The notes under the pieces: generated by a model
What the model was told of the DNA's origin: nothing
The model's database searches: none
Seen by the model: only the letters and a program-made list of their open reading frames with translations
Translations under genes and position numbers: made by a program
Source: Pseudomonadota bacterium
GTDB taxonomy: Bacteria; Pseudomonadota; Gammaproteobacteria; JAADHS01
NCBI GenBank assembly: GCA_021821045.1
Contig: JAKACW010000004.1
Location: 45,410 to 109,409 of the forward strand
Direction: 5' to 3'
Length of the DNA: 64,000 nucleotides
Shown here: piece by piece, positions 9,832 to 18,906 of the stretch
Numbering within the stretch: the stretch's first letter is position 1
Layout of the letters: every line of letters starts with the position of its first letter

Positions 9832-11184
9832 TTATACTGTGCCGGCCTTAGAATTTTCCTCGCTCCCGACTTTGTCGGCGATCTGCGAGAAATGGGTTAC
9901 ACAGTTTCGCCCATGGGTCTTGCTGTAGTAAAGGGCCGCGTCGGCGCAGTTAAAAAATTCCGCGGTGGTGCGAATCTCGAAGGGCGACGGAACCGAGGCC
10001 ACGCCAAAGCTCGCCGTCACCTGCAGCGCCTCATTCTCGATGGTGAAGCGGTGACGTTCGATGGCGGCGCGAAGTTTTTCCGCCACCACCACCGCATCGA
10101 TCTGTTTGAGATGCTTGCCCAACACCACGAACTCCTCGCCGCCGATGCGGCACAGAACGTCCGAGCGGCGCACGACCTTGCGCAAAATGAGCGCGATTTC
10201 CTTGAGGACATAATCTCCCGCAGAGTGGCCGTGGGTGTCATTAATCGCCTTGAAGTGGTCAATGTCCACCACCAGCAGGCTGAGGTCCTCCGAGTGACGC
10301 AGGGCCAAACTCAACTCGGCATCGATGATATTCTCGAATTGCCGGCGGTTATACAACCCCGTCAGCGGATCGGTCAGCGATAACTTCTGCAGCTCTTGGT
10401 TCTTCATCTTGAGCTCAAGGGATTGGCGTATCAATTTCTGATTCGCCTCCAGCAGCTTTTTGTCCGCCAGATTGATCTTGGATTGCAGGCGGCGGTTCGC
10501 TTCGTTCAGATCATCGCGCAGGTGATTGAACTGGTCGGCGAGCACGCCGAACTCGTCATTTGACTGTATGGGGATATGACCAACGATTTCCCCTTGCTCA
10601 TTGATGCTTTCGCGAAAAGACCGGCTGATGATAGTCACGGGCCGCACGATGATGAAGGACAGCGCAATGAACTCACCAAACGCGACCAGCAAGATGATAA
10701 AACCTTCCCGCACGGTTTGGTGTTGACGTTCCTTCTTGATGTCTTGCAGCACGTTGGCCACGCTGAGCGCCACGTCCAGCTGGCCCACCTGCACGCCCTC
10801 GAACGAGATATTCTCCTTAAACTCCAGCGCCGTGGCGGCGTCTTCCGGCAGTTTTCCGGCCTCGGACATGACCGTTCCCTTGGTGTTTTCGACGCGCGCG
10901 TAAACGATAAACTCGGTGGTGACCAATTCATCCAGCAGGATTTGAATCGCGTGATAATCGTAGCCCAGCACACTGTAGGCCAAAGATGTCGAAACCATGC
11001 GCGCAATCGCCGCGCCGCGCTTGTTGGTTTCCTCCAATGCATTTCGTGTTTGCCGCTGCAACGCGAACCAACCGTTGATGGCCAGCGAAATAATCAGCAC
11101 CGCCAGCAGCACCAAAACGACTTTCTGGCGGATGCCGAACTGAAAAATTGATTCGAGGGCGCGTTGTTTTTTCGCTTCAGTCAC
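9832..11184 (-). CDS. Membrane-bound diguanylate cyclase (HAMP-GGDEF)
   Basis: This 450-residue inner-membrane protein is predicted to make cyclic di-GMP. It has transmembrane helices at about 21-42 and 161-181 that bracket a periplasmic sensor segment, a HAMP linker (about 182-235), a coiled coil (225-265) and a GGDEF domain (270-430). The active-site motif is RIGGEEF (348-352 for GGEEF), with DIDHFK metal ligands near 307. The product-inhibition I-site RRSD lies exactly five residues before GGEEF. All catalytic positions look intact. The start is a GTG with a weak ribosome site. It is 15 bp upstream of the FGGY kinase on the same strand. The signal it senses is not evident. Confidence 0.93.
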   Translation of the reverse strand: MTEAKKQRALESIFQFGIRQKVVLVLLAVLIISLAINGWFALQRQTRNALEETNKRGAAIARMVSTSLAYSVLGYDYHAIQILLDELVTTEFIVYARVENTKGTVMSEAGKLPEDAATALEFKENISFEGVQVGQLDVALSVANVLQDIKKERQHQTVREGFIILLVAFGEFIALSFIIVRPVTIISRSFRESINEQGEIVGHIPIQSNDEFGVLADQFNHLRDDLNEANRRLQSKINLADKKLLEANQKLIRQSLELKMKNQELQKLSLTDPLTGLYNRRQFENIIDAELSLALRHSEDLSLLVVDIDHFKAINDTHGHSAGDYVLKEIALILRKVVRRSDVLCRIGGEEFVVLGKHLKQIDAVVVAEKLRAAIERHRFTIENEALQVTASFGVASVPSPFEIRTTAEFFNCADAALYYSKTHGRNCVTHFSQIADKVGSEENSKAGTV

Positions 11185-11505
11185 GAACAGTTATTTCCAC
11201 TTTGTTGGACGCCCGCACCGCGACTTCCCAGCCTGTGCATCCATGCTTGTATCTGATCCGCTTGCCAATTCAGCCACACCGACAGTCAGCCCGAAGGGTG
11301 GTTTTCGGTTCGAATTTCACCTCTAACCGTATCGGACACAACTAAGGTTTATTGATCGAAACATCAATTCCCGGAGTGCCCGTACGCCCCAAACCATGAT
11401 GCTCGGCGCCATCTACCGCGTTGAAATATGCTTGCTCGACCCTTCCCAAGCCGCGTTCCGCCTGCCACAATTACCCGGTAACCCTGCCGTAAAGGTCTAT
11501 TGGAT
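11185..11505. other. 321-bp divergent intergenic region
   Basis: This region separates the diguanylate cyclase (minus) from the glycerophosphodiesterase (plus) and must hold both promoters. I see no gene, RNA family or strong inverted repeat. AAAGG at 11491-11495 is the ribosome site that favours the ATG at 11506 for the downstream gene. Confidence 0.5.
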
Positions 11506-12333
11506 ATGGAAATTCACGCGCGACAATCGGCGGCTTACCGGGCCCGGCATGGAAGCAGTTTCAAGGTGCCCAAAGTGATCGCTCACCGCGGTTACGCTGC
11601 CCAGTATCCCGAAAATACCTTACTTTCTTTGCACCAAGCCATAAAGGCCGGCGCCTGTTTTGTGGAGTTCGACGTGCAGTTCACCGCCGATGGCGTGCCC
11701 GTGGTACTGCACGATGATCTCCTTAAGCGCACCACCGGCGCCAAGGGCAGCGTGCTGGAGCTTCCTTATAGCGAGGTCAAAACGTTTCAAGCTTGCGAAA
11801 CCAAACGCTTCGGCGCCAAGTTCGCCAACCAAGGCATTGGCATCCCCGCCCTCTCCGACGCCATTTTTCTGCTCAAGGACTTTCCTCACGTACACGGCTT
11901 TGTCGAAATCAAGACGGAGACACTGGCCAAATTCGGCATCGAGAAAATCATCAAGGCGTTGATCAAAGTCATCGAACCCGCCATCGATCAAGTGTCGGTC
12001 ATTTCCTACGACGCGCTGGCCATTCGCTGCGCACGGGCCATGGGTGCGCGTACGATCGGCTGGGTGCTCAAAGAATGGAACAACGACGTGCGCAGCGCGG
12101 CCACTGCACTGACGCCGGATTATCTGTTCTGCAACATTCGCAAGATTCCGCCGACCGTAGACCAATTGTGGCCCGGACCGTGGCAGTGGGCGCTGTACGA
12201 CATTGACGATCCGGAGATTGCCGTCGAACTCGCGAACTACGGCGTCGACTTGGTGGAGACGTCGCTGGTCAGCGAATTGCTACAACATCCGGTAATGCGG
12301 CTCGGAGGGTGCTTTGACCAATGCGCCGCTTGA
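11506..12333 (+). CDS. Glycerophosphodiester phosphodiesterase
   Basis: The enzyme hydrolyses glycerophosphodiesters to an alcohol and sn-glycerol 3-phosphate. The product (about 275 residues) has the GDPD TIM-barrel signatures VIAHRGYAAQYPENT (catalytic His and Arg-Gly), FVEFDVQFTADGVPVVLHDD (metal-binding Glu-Asp and second catalytic His) and HGFVEIKTE. No signal peptide is visible, so it is probably cytoplasmic like UgpQ. I prefer ATG 11506 over TTG 11500 because AAAGG lies 10 bases upstream of it. Its end overlaps the GlpD-like gene by 20 bp, and the two products form a logical pair: phosphodiester to glycerol 3-phosphate to dihydroxyacetone phosphate. Confidence 0.92.
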   Translation: MEIHARQSAAYRARHGSSFKVPKVIAHRGYAAQYPENTLLSLHQAIKAGACFVEFDVQFTADGVPVVLHDDLLKRTTGAKGSVLELPYSEVKTFQACETKRFGAKFANQGIGIPALSDAIFLLKDFPHVHGFVEIKTETLAKFGIEKIIKALIKVIEPAIDQVSVISYDALAIRCARAMGARTIGWVLKEWNNDVRSAATALTPDYLFCNIRKIPPTVDQLWPGPWQWALYDIDDPEIAVELANYGVDLVETSLVSELLQHPVMRLGGCFDQCAA

Positions 12334-13519
12334 TGTGGTGGTCATTGGCGGAGGGATTCACGGGGCGGGGGTTGCGCAAGCGGCCGCCGCATCGGGCTAC
12401 CGTGTGTTGGTTTTGGAGCAGTCCCAGATCGCCGCGGGCACATCGAGTCGTTCGAGCAAACTCATTCACGGCGGGCTGCGCTATCTAGAACAGGCCCAGC
12501 TCCACCTTGTCCACGAGTGCCTGCGCGAACGGGCATTGTTGTTGAAGAACGCGCCGGAACTGGTGCGACTGGTGCCGTTTCACATCCCCGTGTATCGCGA
12601 ATCCAAACGGGCAAGTGCAACCATCGCCCTTGGGCTATCCCTGTATTACGGCCTCGGCGGCTTCGGCGCGGCCAATCGCTTTTCCCGTGTACCCCGCTCC
12701 CAATGGGACACGCTCGATGGCATCGAAACCAAGGGATTGCGCGCCGTATACCGGTATTTCGATGGCCAGACCGACGACCGCGCATTGACCCAAGCCGTGA
12801 TGAATTCCGCTTTTTCCCTTGGCGCCGAATTGCGCATGCCGGCGCGGTTCGAAAGAGCGGACATCGCGGGCGACGAAGTAAAAGTGTTTTTTCAGCACAA
12901 GGGGCGCTCGGCGGAAGTGACCACCCGGGTTGTCGTCAACGCGGCAGGCCCGTGGGTTAACGATGTGCTCAAGCAAGTCACACCGGCGACAGCGGCACTG
13001 CAAATCAAGCGGGTTCAAGGCAGCCACATTCTTGTTGCGGGCAACATCACGCGCGGCATTTATTATCTCGAAGCGCCGCAAGACCGGCGCCCCGTATTCG
13101 TCATGCCGTGGCACGAGGACACCATCATGGTGGGCACGACAGAAAAGCTTTTCGACGGCGACCCCGCGCAAGTGTACGCCAGCGTAGAAGAGAAGACGTA
13201 CTTGCTCGAGACCTTGTCGGCCTATTTCCCCCGCTATCATTCGGCCGAGGCGGCGCGCATCAAAGACGCCTTTGCCGGTCTCAGAGTGCTGCCCTCCGGC
13301 CCGAGCAACCTCAACGCCCTGCCCCGCGACACCACGCTGCACGTCGATCGATCCGACCGGCCGCGCATTCTAACGATCTACGGCGGCAAACTCACCGCCT
13401 ATCGCGCCACCGCCGAAGCCATCATGAAACGTTTAAGTCCAAGCCTTCCCGCACCGGCCAAAGCCGTATCCACCACAACCCTGCCGTTGAAACGCGGCCC
13501 CCTGCGCTACGCCCTCTAG
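12314..13519 (+). CDS. GlpD-like FAD-dependent glycerol-3-phosphate dehydrogenase, short form
   Basis: GlpD oxidises glycerol 3-phosphate to dihydroxyacetone phosphate and passes electrons to the quinone pool. The protein starts with a dinucleotide-binding motif, VVVIGGGIHGAGVAQ, then has the family blocks SSRSSKLIHGGLRYLE, NAAGPWVND and TIYGGKLTAYRATAEA near its end. It is only 401 residues, against about 500 for E. coli GlpD: it stops just after the FAD domain and lacks the C-terminal helical domain. Only about 160 bp of repeats follow, so there is no frameshifted remainder. Translation begins at a TTG with GGAGG five bases upstream, inside the end of the phosphodiesterase gene, implying translational coupling. 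Confidence 0.85.
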   Translation: MTNAPLDVVVIGGGIHGAGVAQAAAASGYRVLVLEQSQIAAGTSSRSSKLIHGGLRYLEQAQLHLVHECLRERALLLKNAPELVRLVPFHIPVYRESKRASATIALGLSLYYGLGGFGAANRFSRVPRSQWDTLDGIETKGLRAVYRYFDGQTDDRALTQAVMNSAFSLGAELRMPARFERADIAGDEVKVFFQHKGRSAEVTTRVVVNAAGPWVNDVLKQVTPATAALQIKRVQGSHILVAGNITRGIYYLEAPQDRRPVFVMPWHEDTIMVGTTEKLFDGDPAQVYASVEEKTYLLETLSAYFPRYHSAEAARIKDAFAGLRVLPSGPSNLNALPRDTTLHVDRSDRPRILTIYGGKLTAYRATAEAIMKRLSPSLPAPAKAVSTTTLPLKRGPLRYAL

Positions 13520-13628
13520 GGAGTCAGGCCTCCAACCAAGCCGAATCCTTGGGGGTCAGACCCCCGATTAACTGGCTTAGTTGGAGGCCTGACCCCCGGC
13601 TAATTCGGTTGGTTGGGGGTCTGACCCC
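13519..13628. repeat. Cluster of GGGGGTCAGACCCCC palindromes
   Basis: Four palindromic cores lie in 110 bp: GGGAGTCAGGCCTCC (13519-13533), GGGGGTCAGACCCCC (13551-13565), GGAGGCCTGACCCCC (13583-13597) and GGGGGTCTGACCCC (13615-13628). The 17-18-bp spacers are related to each other (GGTTGG-type). The same family recurs at 41119-41218. The cluster begins at the stop codon of the GlpD-like gene and could form strong RNA hairpins acting as a terminator. Confidence 0.85.
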
Positions 13629-13681
13629 GAACAATAGTAAAATGCCCGTTCACTTGCCTTGACTGAGATAAGTTTCGCGAC

Positions 13682-15655
13682 ATGAAAAACCTATGGAATC
13701 AATCCGAAGCAGATCAATACGCCGGCGACCTGGCCAGCCGCGTCTACACGTCACGTTTACTCGGCCGTGAACCGGCGCTGGTGCTGCACGGCGGCGGCAA
13801 TACGTCGGTGAAGATCAGAGAGCGCAACATCGTCGGCGAGGATGAAGACGTCTTATACGTCAAAGGCAGCGGCTGGGATTTGGCGACGATCGAAGCGGCG
13901 GGGTTCGCGCCGGTGCGGATGCCGCACTTACTCAGATTGGCGCAGCTGCCGGCGTTGTCCGACCCGCAGATGGTCAACGAATTGCGCACCCAAATGACCC
14001 GTGCCAGCGCGCCGACACCCTCGGTCGAAACCATTCTTCACGCGGTACTGCCGTTCAAGTTCGTCGATCACACCCATGCTGACGCCCTCGTGGCAGTCAC
14101 CAATACCGCCGGCGGCGAAGACCGCATAAAAGAGATTTACGGCGACCGCGTCGTCATCATCCCCTACATCATGCCGGGCTTCGATCTCGCCCGCTTGGTG
14201 GCGGAACGGTTCGCAAAATATGCCACGCCGCGCACCGAGGGCATGGTGCTGTTGAATCACGGCATCTTCTCGTTCGGCGGCACCGCCAAGGAAAGCTACG
14301 ACCGCATGATCGACTTAGTCGGCGCGGCGGAGGATTATCTCAAGCGGAAAAGCGCCTGGGATTTGCCGCCGCCCCAGCCCCGCGCGACGGAGCCGCGTTT
14401 GCGCGAACACATCGCCGCTTTGCGCTTGGCTGTCAGCCAGGCCGCCGGCAGCTCCATGACCCTGCGTCGCATTGATCATCCGAAAGCCCTGGCCTTCTCC
14501 CAACGCGACGACATCGCAACCATCGCGCAGCAGGGGCCGGCGACGCCCGACCATGTCATTCGCACCAAGCGGATTCCACTCATGGGGCGCGATGTGAACC
14601 GCTACTGCGCCGACTACAAGGCCTATTTCGAACGCCATGCGCCCCATGCCCGCGAGCCGAAAACCATGCTCGATCCCGCGCCGCGAGTGGTCGTGGACTC
14701 GGACTTGGGCGTGCTATGCGCCGGTCACAGCGGCAAAGACGCGCAAATCGTCGCCGACATTTACGATCACACCATCGATGTCATCCTGGGGGCCCAAATG
14801 CTGGGCGGCTATGTCGCTCTGCCGGAACGCGATCTGTTCGACATGGAGTACTGGGATCTCGAACAAGCCAAGCTTCGTTCAGGCGCCAAACCACCGCTGC
14901 TGCGCGGTCAGGTCGCGCTGGTCACCGGTGCGGCGTCGGGCATCGGCCTGGCGTGCGCCAACATGCTGCAAAAGAACGGCGCGTCGGTTGTGGGCCTGGA
15001 CATCAACCCCAAGATCAACGCCTTGTTTCGAGGAGACGACGCGCTGGGCATCACCGCTGACGTAACCATTGCGGAACACATTCAGCACGCGCTGGAAACA
15101 ACCGTGCGACGCTTTGGCGGTCTGGACATCCTGGTGCTCAATGCGGGCATCTTCCCAGGCGGCTGCCGCATCGAAGCGCTGTCCGATAGCGATTGGCGTC
15201 GCGTCATGAGCATCAACCTCGACAGCAATCTCGTCTGGCTGCGCGAAGCTCATTCGCTATTGAAGTTATCCCCGAGCGGCGGTCGGGTCATCGTAATCGG
15301 TTCGAAAAACGTGCCTGCGCCCGGCCCGGGAGCAGCCGCATACTCCGCATCCAAGGCCGCCTTGAACCAACTGGCGCGGGTTGCCGCCCTGGAATGGGGC
15401 CAGGACAATATCCGCATCAACAGCATTCATCCCAACGCAGTGTTCGACACGGGCCTGTGGACCGACGAGGTTCTCCAGGCGCGGGCGCGCCATTACGGCA
15501 TGAGCGTGGACAACTATAAGCGGAACAATTTGCTGCGCACCGAAGTCACCAGCGACGACGTGGCCCAATTGGTGCTCGCCATGTGCGGCCCGGCGTTCGC
15601 CAAAACCACCGGCGCGCAGGTGCCCGTCGACGGCGGTAACGATCGGGTGGTTTAG
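13682..15655 (+). CDS. Bifunctional class II aldolase / short-chain dehydrogenase fusion
   Basis: The 657-residue protein fuses a class II aldolase domain (about 10-400) to a short-chain dehydrogenase (about 405-655). The first half has zinc-ligand and fold blocks such as HGGGNTSVK, FVDHTHADAL and LLNHGIFSFG. The second half has the NAD-binding glycine motif TGAASGIG, NAG, a YSASK catalytic Tyr-Lys pair with upstream Ser (IGSKN) and a PVDGGND end. This architecture matches the family annotated as rhamnulose-1-phosphate aldolase/lactaldehyde dehydrogenase, which splits a ketose 1-phosphate to dihydroxyacetone phosphate plus an aldehyde and then oxidises the aldehyde. The true sugar here is unknown. 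The nearby GlpD-like enzyme and FGGY kinase fit a DHAP-yielding route. Confidence 0.88.
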   Translation: MKNLWNQSEADQYAGDLASRVYTSRLLGREPALVLHGGGNTSVKIRERNIVGEDEDVLYVKGSGWDLATIEAAGFAPVRMPHLLRLAQLPALSDPQMVNELRTQMTRASAPTPSVETILHAVLPFKFVDHTHADALVAVTNTAGGEDRIKEIYGDRVVIIPYIMPGFDLARLVAERFAKYATPRTEGMVLLNHGIFSFGGTAKESYDRMIDLVGAAEDYLKRKSAWDLPPPQPRATEPRLREHIAALRLAVSQAAGSSMTLRRIDHPKALAFSQRDDIATIAQQGPATPDHVIRTKRIPLMGRDVNRYCADYKAYFERHAPHAREPKTMLDPAPRVVVDSDLGVLCAGHSGKDAQIVADIYDHTIDVILGAQMLGGYVALPERDLFDMEYWDLEQAKLRSGAKPPLLRGQVALVTGAASGIGLACANMLQKNGASVVGLDINPKINALFRGDDALGITADVTIAEHIQHALETTVRRFGGLDILVLNAGIFPGGCRIEALSDSDWRRVMSINLDSNLVWLREAHSLLKLSPSGGRVIVIGSKNVPAPGPGAAAYSASKAALNQLARVAALEWGQDNIRINSIHPNAVFDTGLWTDEVLQARARHYGMSVDNYKRNNLLRTEVTSDDVAQLVLAMCGPAFAKTTGAQVPVDGGNDRVV

Positions 15656-15677
15656 CGCCTATTTTGTTGCGGGAAGA

Positions 15678-15780
15678 AATCGCGGTAGGAAACCGCTCCC
15701 ACGGATGACGCGGTTCGGTTGCGCGGGCGGGTCATTCCGCGATTCTTCGCCGATTCGATCGCGGAATAATCCGCTCCCAC
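15678..15780. repeat. REP-like elements, three copies
   Basis: Three members of the dispersed GTGGGAGCGG...CCGCGATTC family occur: a reverse copy at 15678-15702, a partial forward copy at about 15725-15745, and a reverse copy at 15757-15780. They lie between the aldolase/SDR gene and ettA. No other feature is visible in the gap. Confidence 0.8.
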
Positions 15781-15884
15781 GGCATGGTCGGATTTGGCAA
15801 GCCGACAGTGGTTCCGCAGCTTCACCCCGGTCACGTATAATGGCCGTCCAAGCACATTCACCAACGGACTGAGTTCAGGACACC

Positions 15885-17558
<1,674 letters not shown>

Positions 17559-17580
17559 TGCACGCGCGCATTTCAAACTC

Positions 17581-17610
17581 GGCGAAGGGGAATACGTGCG
17601 CCCCTTCGCC
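17581..17610 (+). terminator. Hairpin downstream of ettA
   Basis: A perfect 10-bp stem (GGCGAAGGGG / CCCCTTCGCC) with a 10-nt loop lies 23 bp after the ettA stop. No U-run follows directly (the nearest T-run, TTTTT, is about 20 bases on), so it may act as an RNA stabiliser or weak terminator. The rest of the 274-bp gap up to 17833 shows nothing else recognisable. Confidence 0.5.
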
Positions 17611-17832
17611 AACTGCGCACGCCGGTGATTTTTAACCCGGCATCCCAATAATAATATTTTCACGACGGTTTTTTGCGCGCAAGCGTCCGAGTCCCCTCCC
17701 TGTCATCGCGCACTCTCTCCTCAAAATCACTCAATTTAGTAAAGCTTCCCTCCCCCAAAGCCGATTCGTATGTCACAGAACTGACCAGTTCTGGTTCTGT
17801 TTGGCGAACCGGTTGCAGGGAGAATTCAGCGC

Positions 17833-18903
17833 GTGCCAGGGACATTGCCCAACAAGCAGTTCTGCCAGAGGGTTGTGCCGCCCGGCGACTATCTCATTCG
17901 AGCGTTCAGCGATCGGCTCACCGCCGTTCTCATCATCCATCTGTTAGTCGCCGCGCTCCTGCTCGGCGGCTGCAATCAGCCCTTGCTGCTTGAATCCAAT
18001 GCACCCAAACACGTCGTGCTTCTCCTTTACGGAGATTCGCGCAAACCGCTGGTCGACGGCTTTGTCGAGGGTCTGGGAGAGCTGGGCTATGCGGAGGGCG
18101 AGAATATCAAGTTCACTTTTCTGAACGCCCAAAATGATCCATCCCAGCTCGAACCGATGATTCAATCGATGCTCGACAAGGACATGGACGTGCTTGTGGC
18201 CTGCGGCGGACTCGAATCGGACGCGGCCCACGCTGTTCTCCAGCATTCCGACATTCCCGTGGTCAATGCGCAAAACAGCTCGATTGTCGAACGCGGCCTC
18301 GTCGCCAGCCGCCAGCACCCCGGCTGGAACATCACCGGCGTGGACAGCTTGGGCGCGGAAATCTCCGGCAAAAGGGTCGAACTCATCCACGACCTGCTGC
18401 CCGATGCAAGGCGAGTGCTCATCCTGTATCACGACAAGATTGCCCCCTCGCGCATCGGCTACGACGTCGCGGCCCAGACTGCCGCGAAACTCGGCATGAC
18501 CGTAGTTGGCCGAACCGTAGTCACGCGGCCGGAAATCGAGAACGCGATGTCGAGTCTGCGACCCGGTGAAGTCGACGCCATGCTGCTGGTTCCATCGGCG
18601 CCCGTCGACAATGCATTGGAAGACATCATTTTGCCGATCGCCGCGCGCTTGAACCTGCCGATTATGGGTCACGCGCGCGCGCAGGCCAAACAAGGCGTGT
18701 TCGCCAGCTATGGCGCCTCATCGCGTCAGAACGGCAAACAAGCCGCTCGCTTGGCGGACAAAGTGCTTCGCGGCGTGCCCGCCTCCAGCCTGCCGTTTGA
18801 AACGCCGAAGCAGTTTGAGCTCATCGTCAACAAGTCTGCGGCGCATACGCTCAACATCAAATTACCCGCTTTGGCGGAGAGTCAAGTCAACGAATTTATC
18901 TAG
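17833..18903 (+). CDS. ABC-type substrate-binding lipoprotein (COG2984 / PF04392 type)
   Basis: The 356-residue protein has an N-terminal hydrophobic segment ending in a lipobox (LLLGGC, Cys near residue 48), so it is probably anchored to a membrane and faces the periplasm. The mature part follows the type I periplasmic-binding fold of the uncharacterised ABC substrate-binding family, with blocks HVVLLLYGDSRKPLVDGF, GYAEGENIKF, DVLVACGG, LLPDARRVLILY and a final PFETPKQFELIVN. The GTG start has GGGAG about nine bases before it. No permease or ATPase gene is adjacent. It is followed three bases later by a histidine kinase, so it may deliver a ligand signal to that kinase rather than serve import. 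The ligand is unknown. Confidence 0.82.
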   Translation: MPGTLPNKQFCQRVVPPGDYLIRAFSDRLTAVLIIHLLVAALLLGGCNQPLLLESNAPKHVVLLLYGDSRKPLVDGFVEGLGELGYAEGENIKFTFLNAQNDPSQLEPMIQSMLDKDMDVLVACGGLESDAAHAVLQHSDIPVVNAQNSSIVERGLVASRQHPGWNITGVDSLGAEISGKRVELIHDLLPDARRVLILYHDKIAPSRIGYDVAAQTAAKLGMTVVGRTVVTRPEIENAMSSLRPGEVDAMLLVPSAPVDNALEDIILPIAARLNLPIMGHARAQAKQGVFASYGASSRQNGKQAARLADKVLRGVPASSLPFETPKQFELIVNKSAAHTLNIKLPALAESQVNEFI

Positions 18904-18906
18904 ACC

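Noticed and set aside
13520..13681. Frameshifted remainder of the GlpD C-terminal domain
   Set aside because: The segment holds only palindromic repeats and the next gene's leader in all frames; no GlpD-like residues found.
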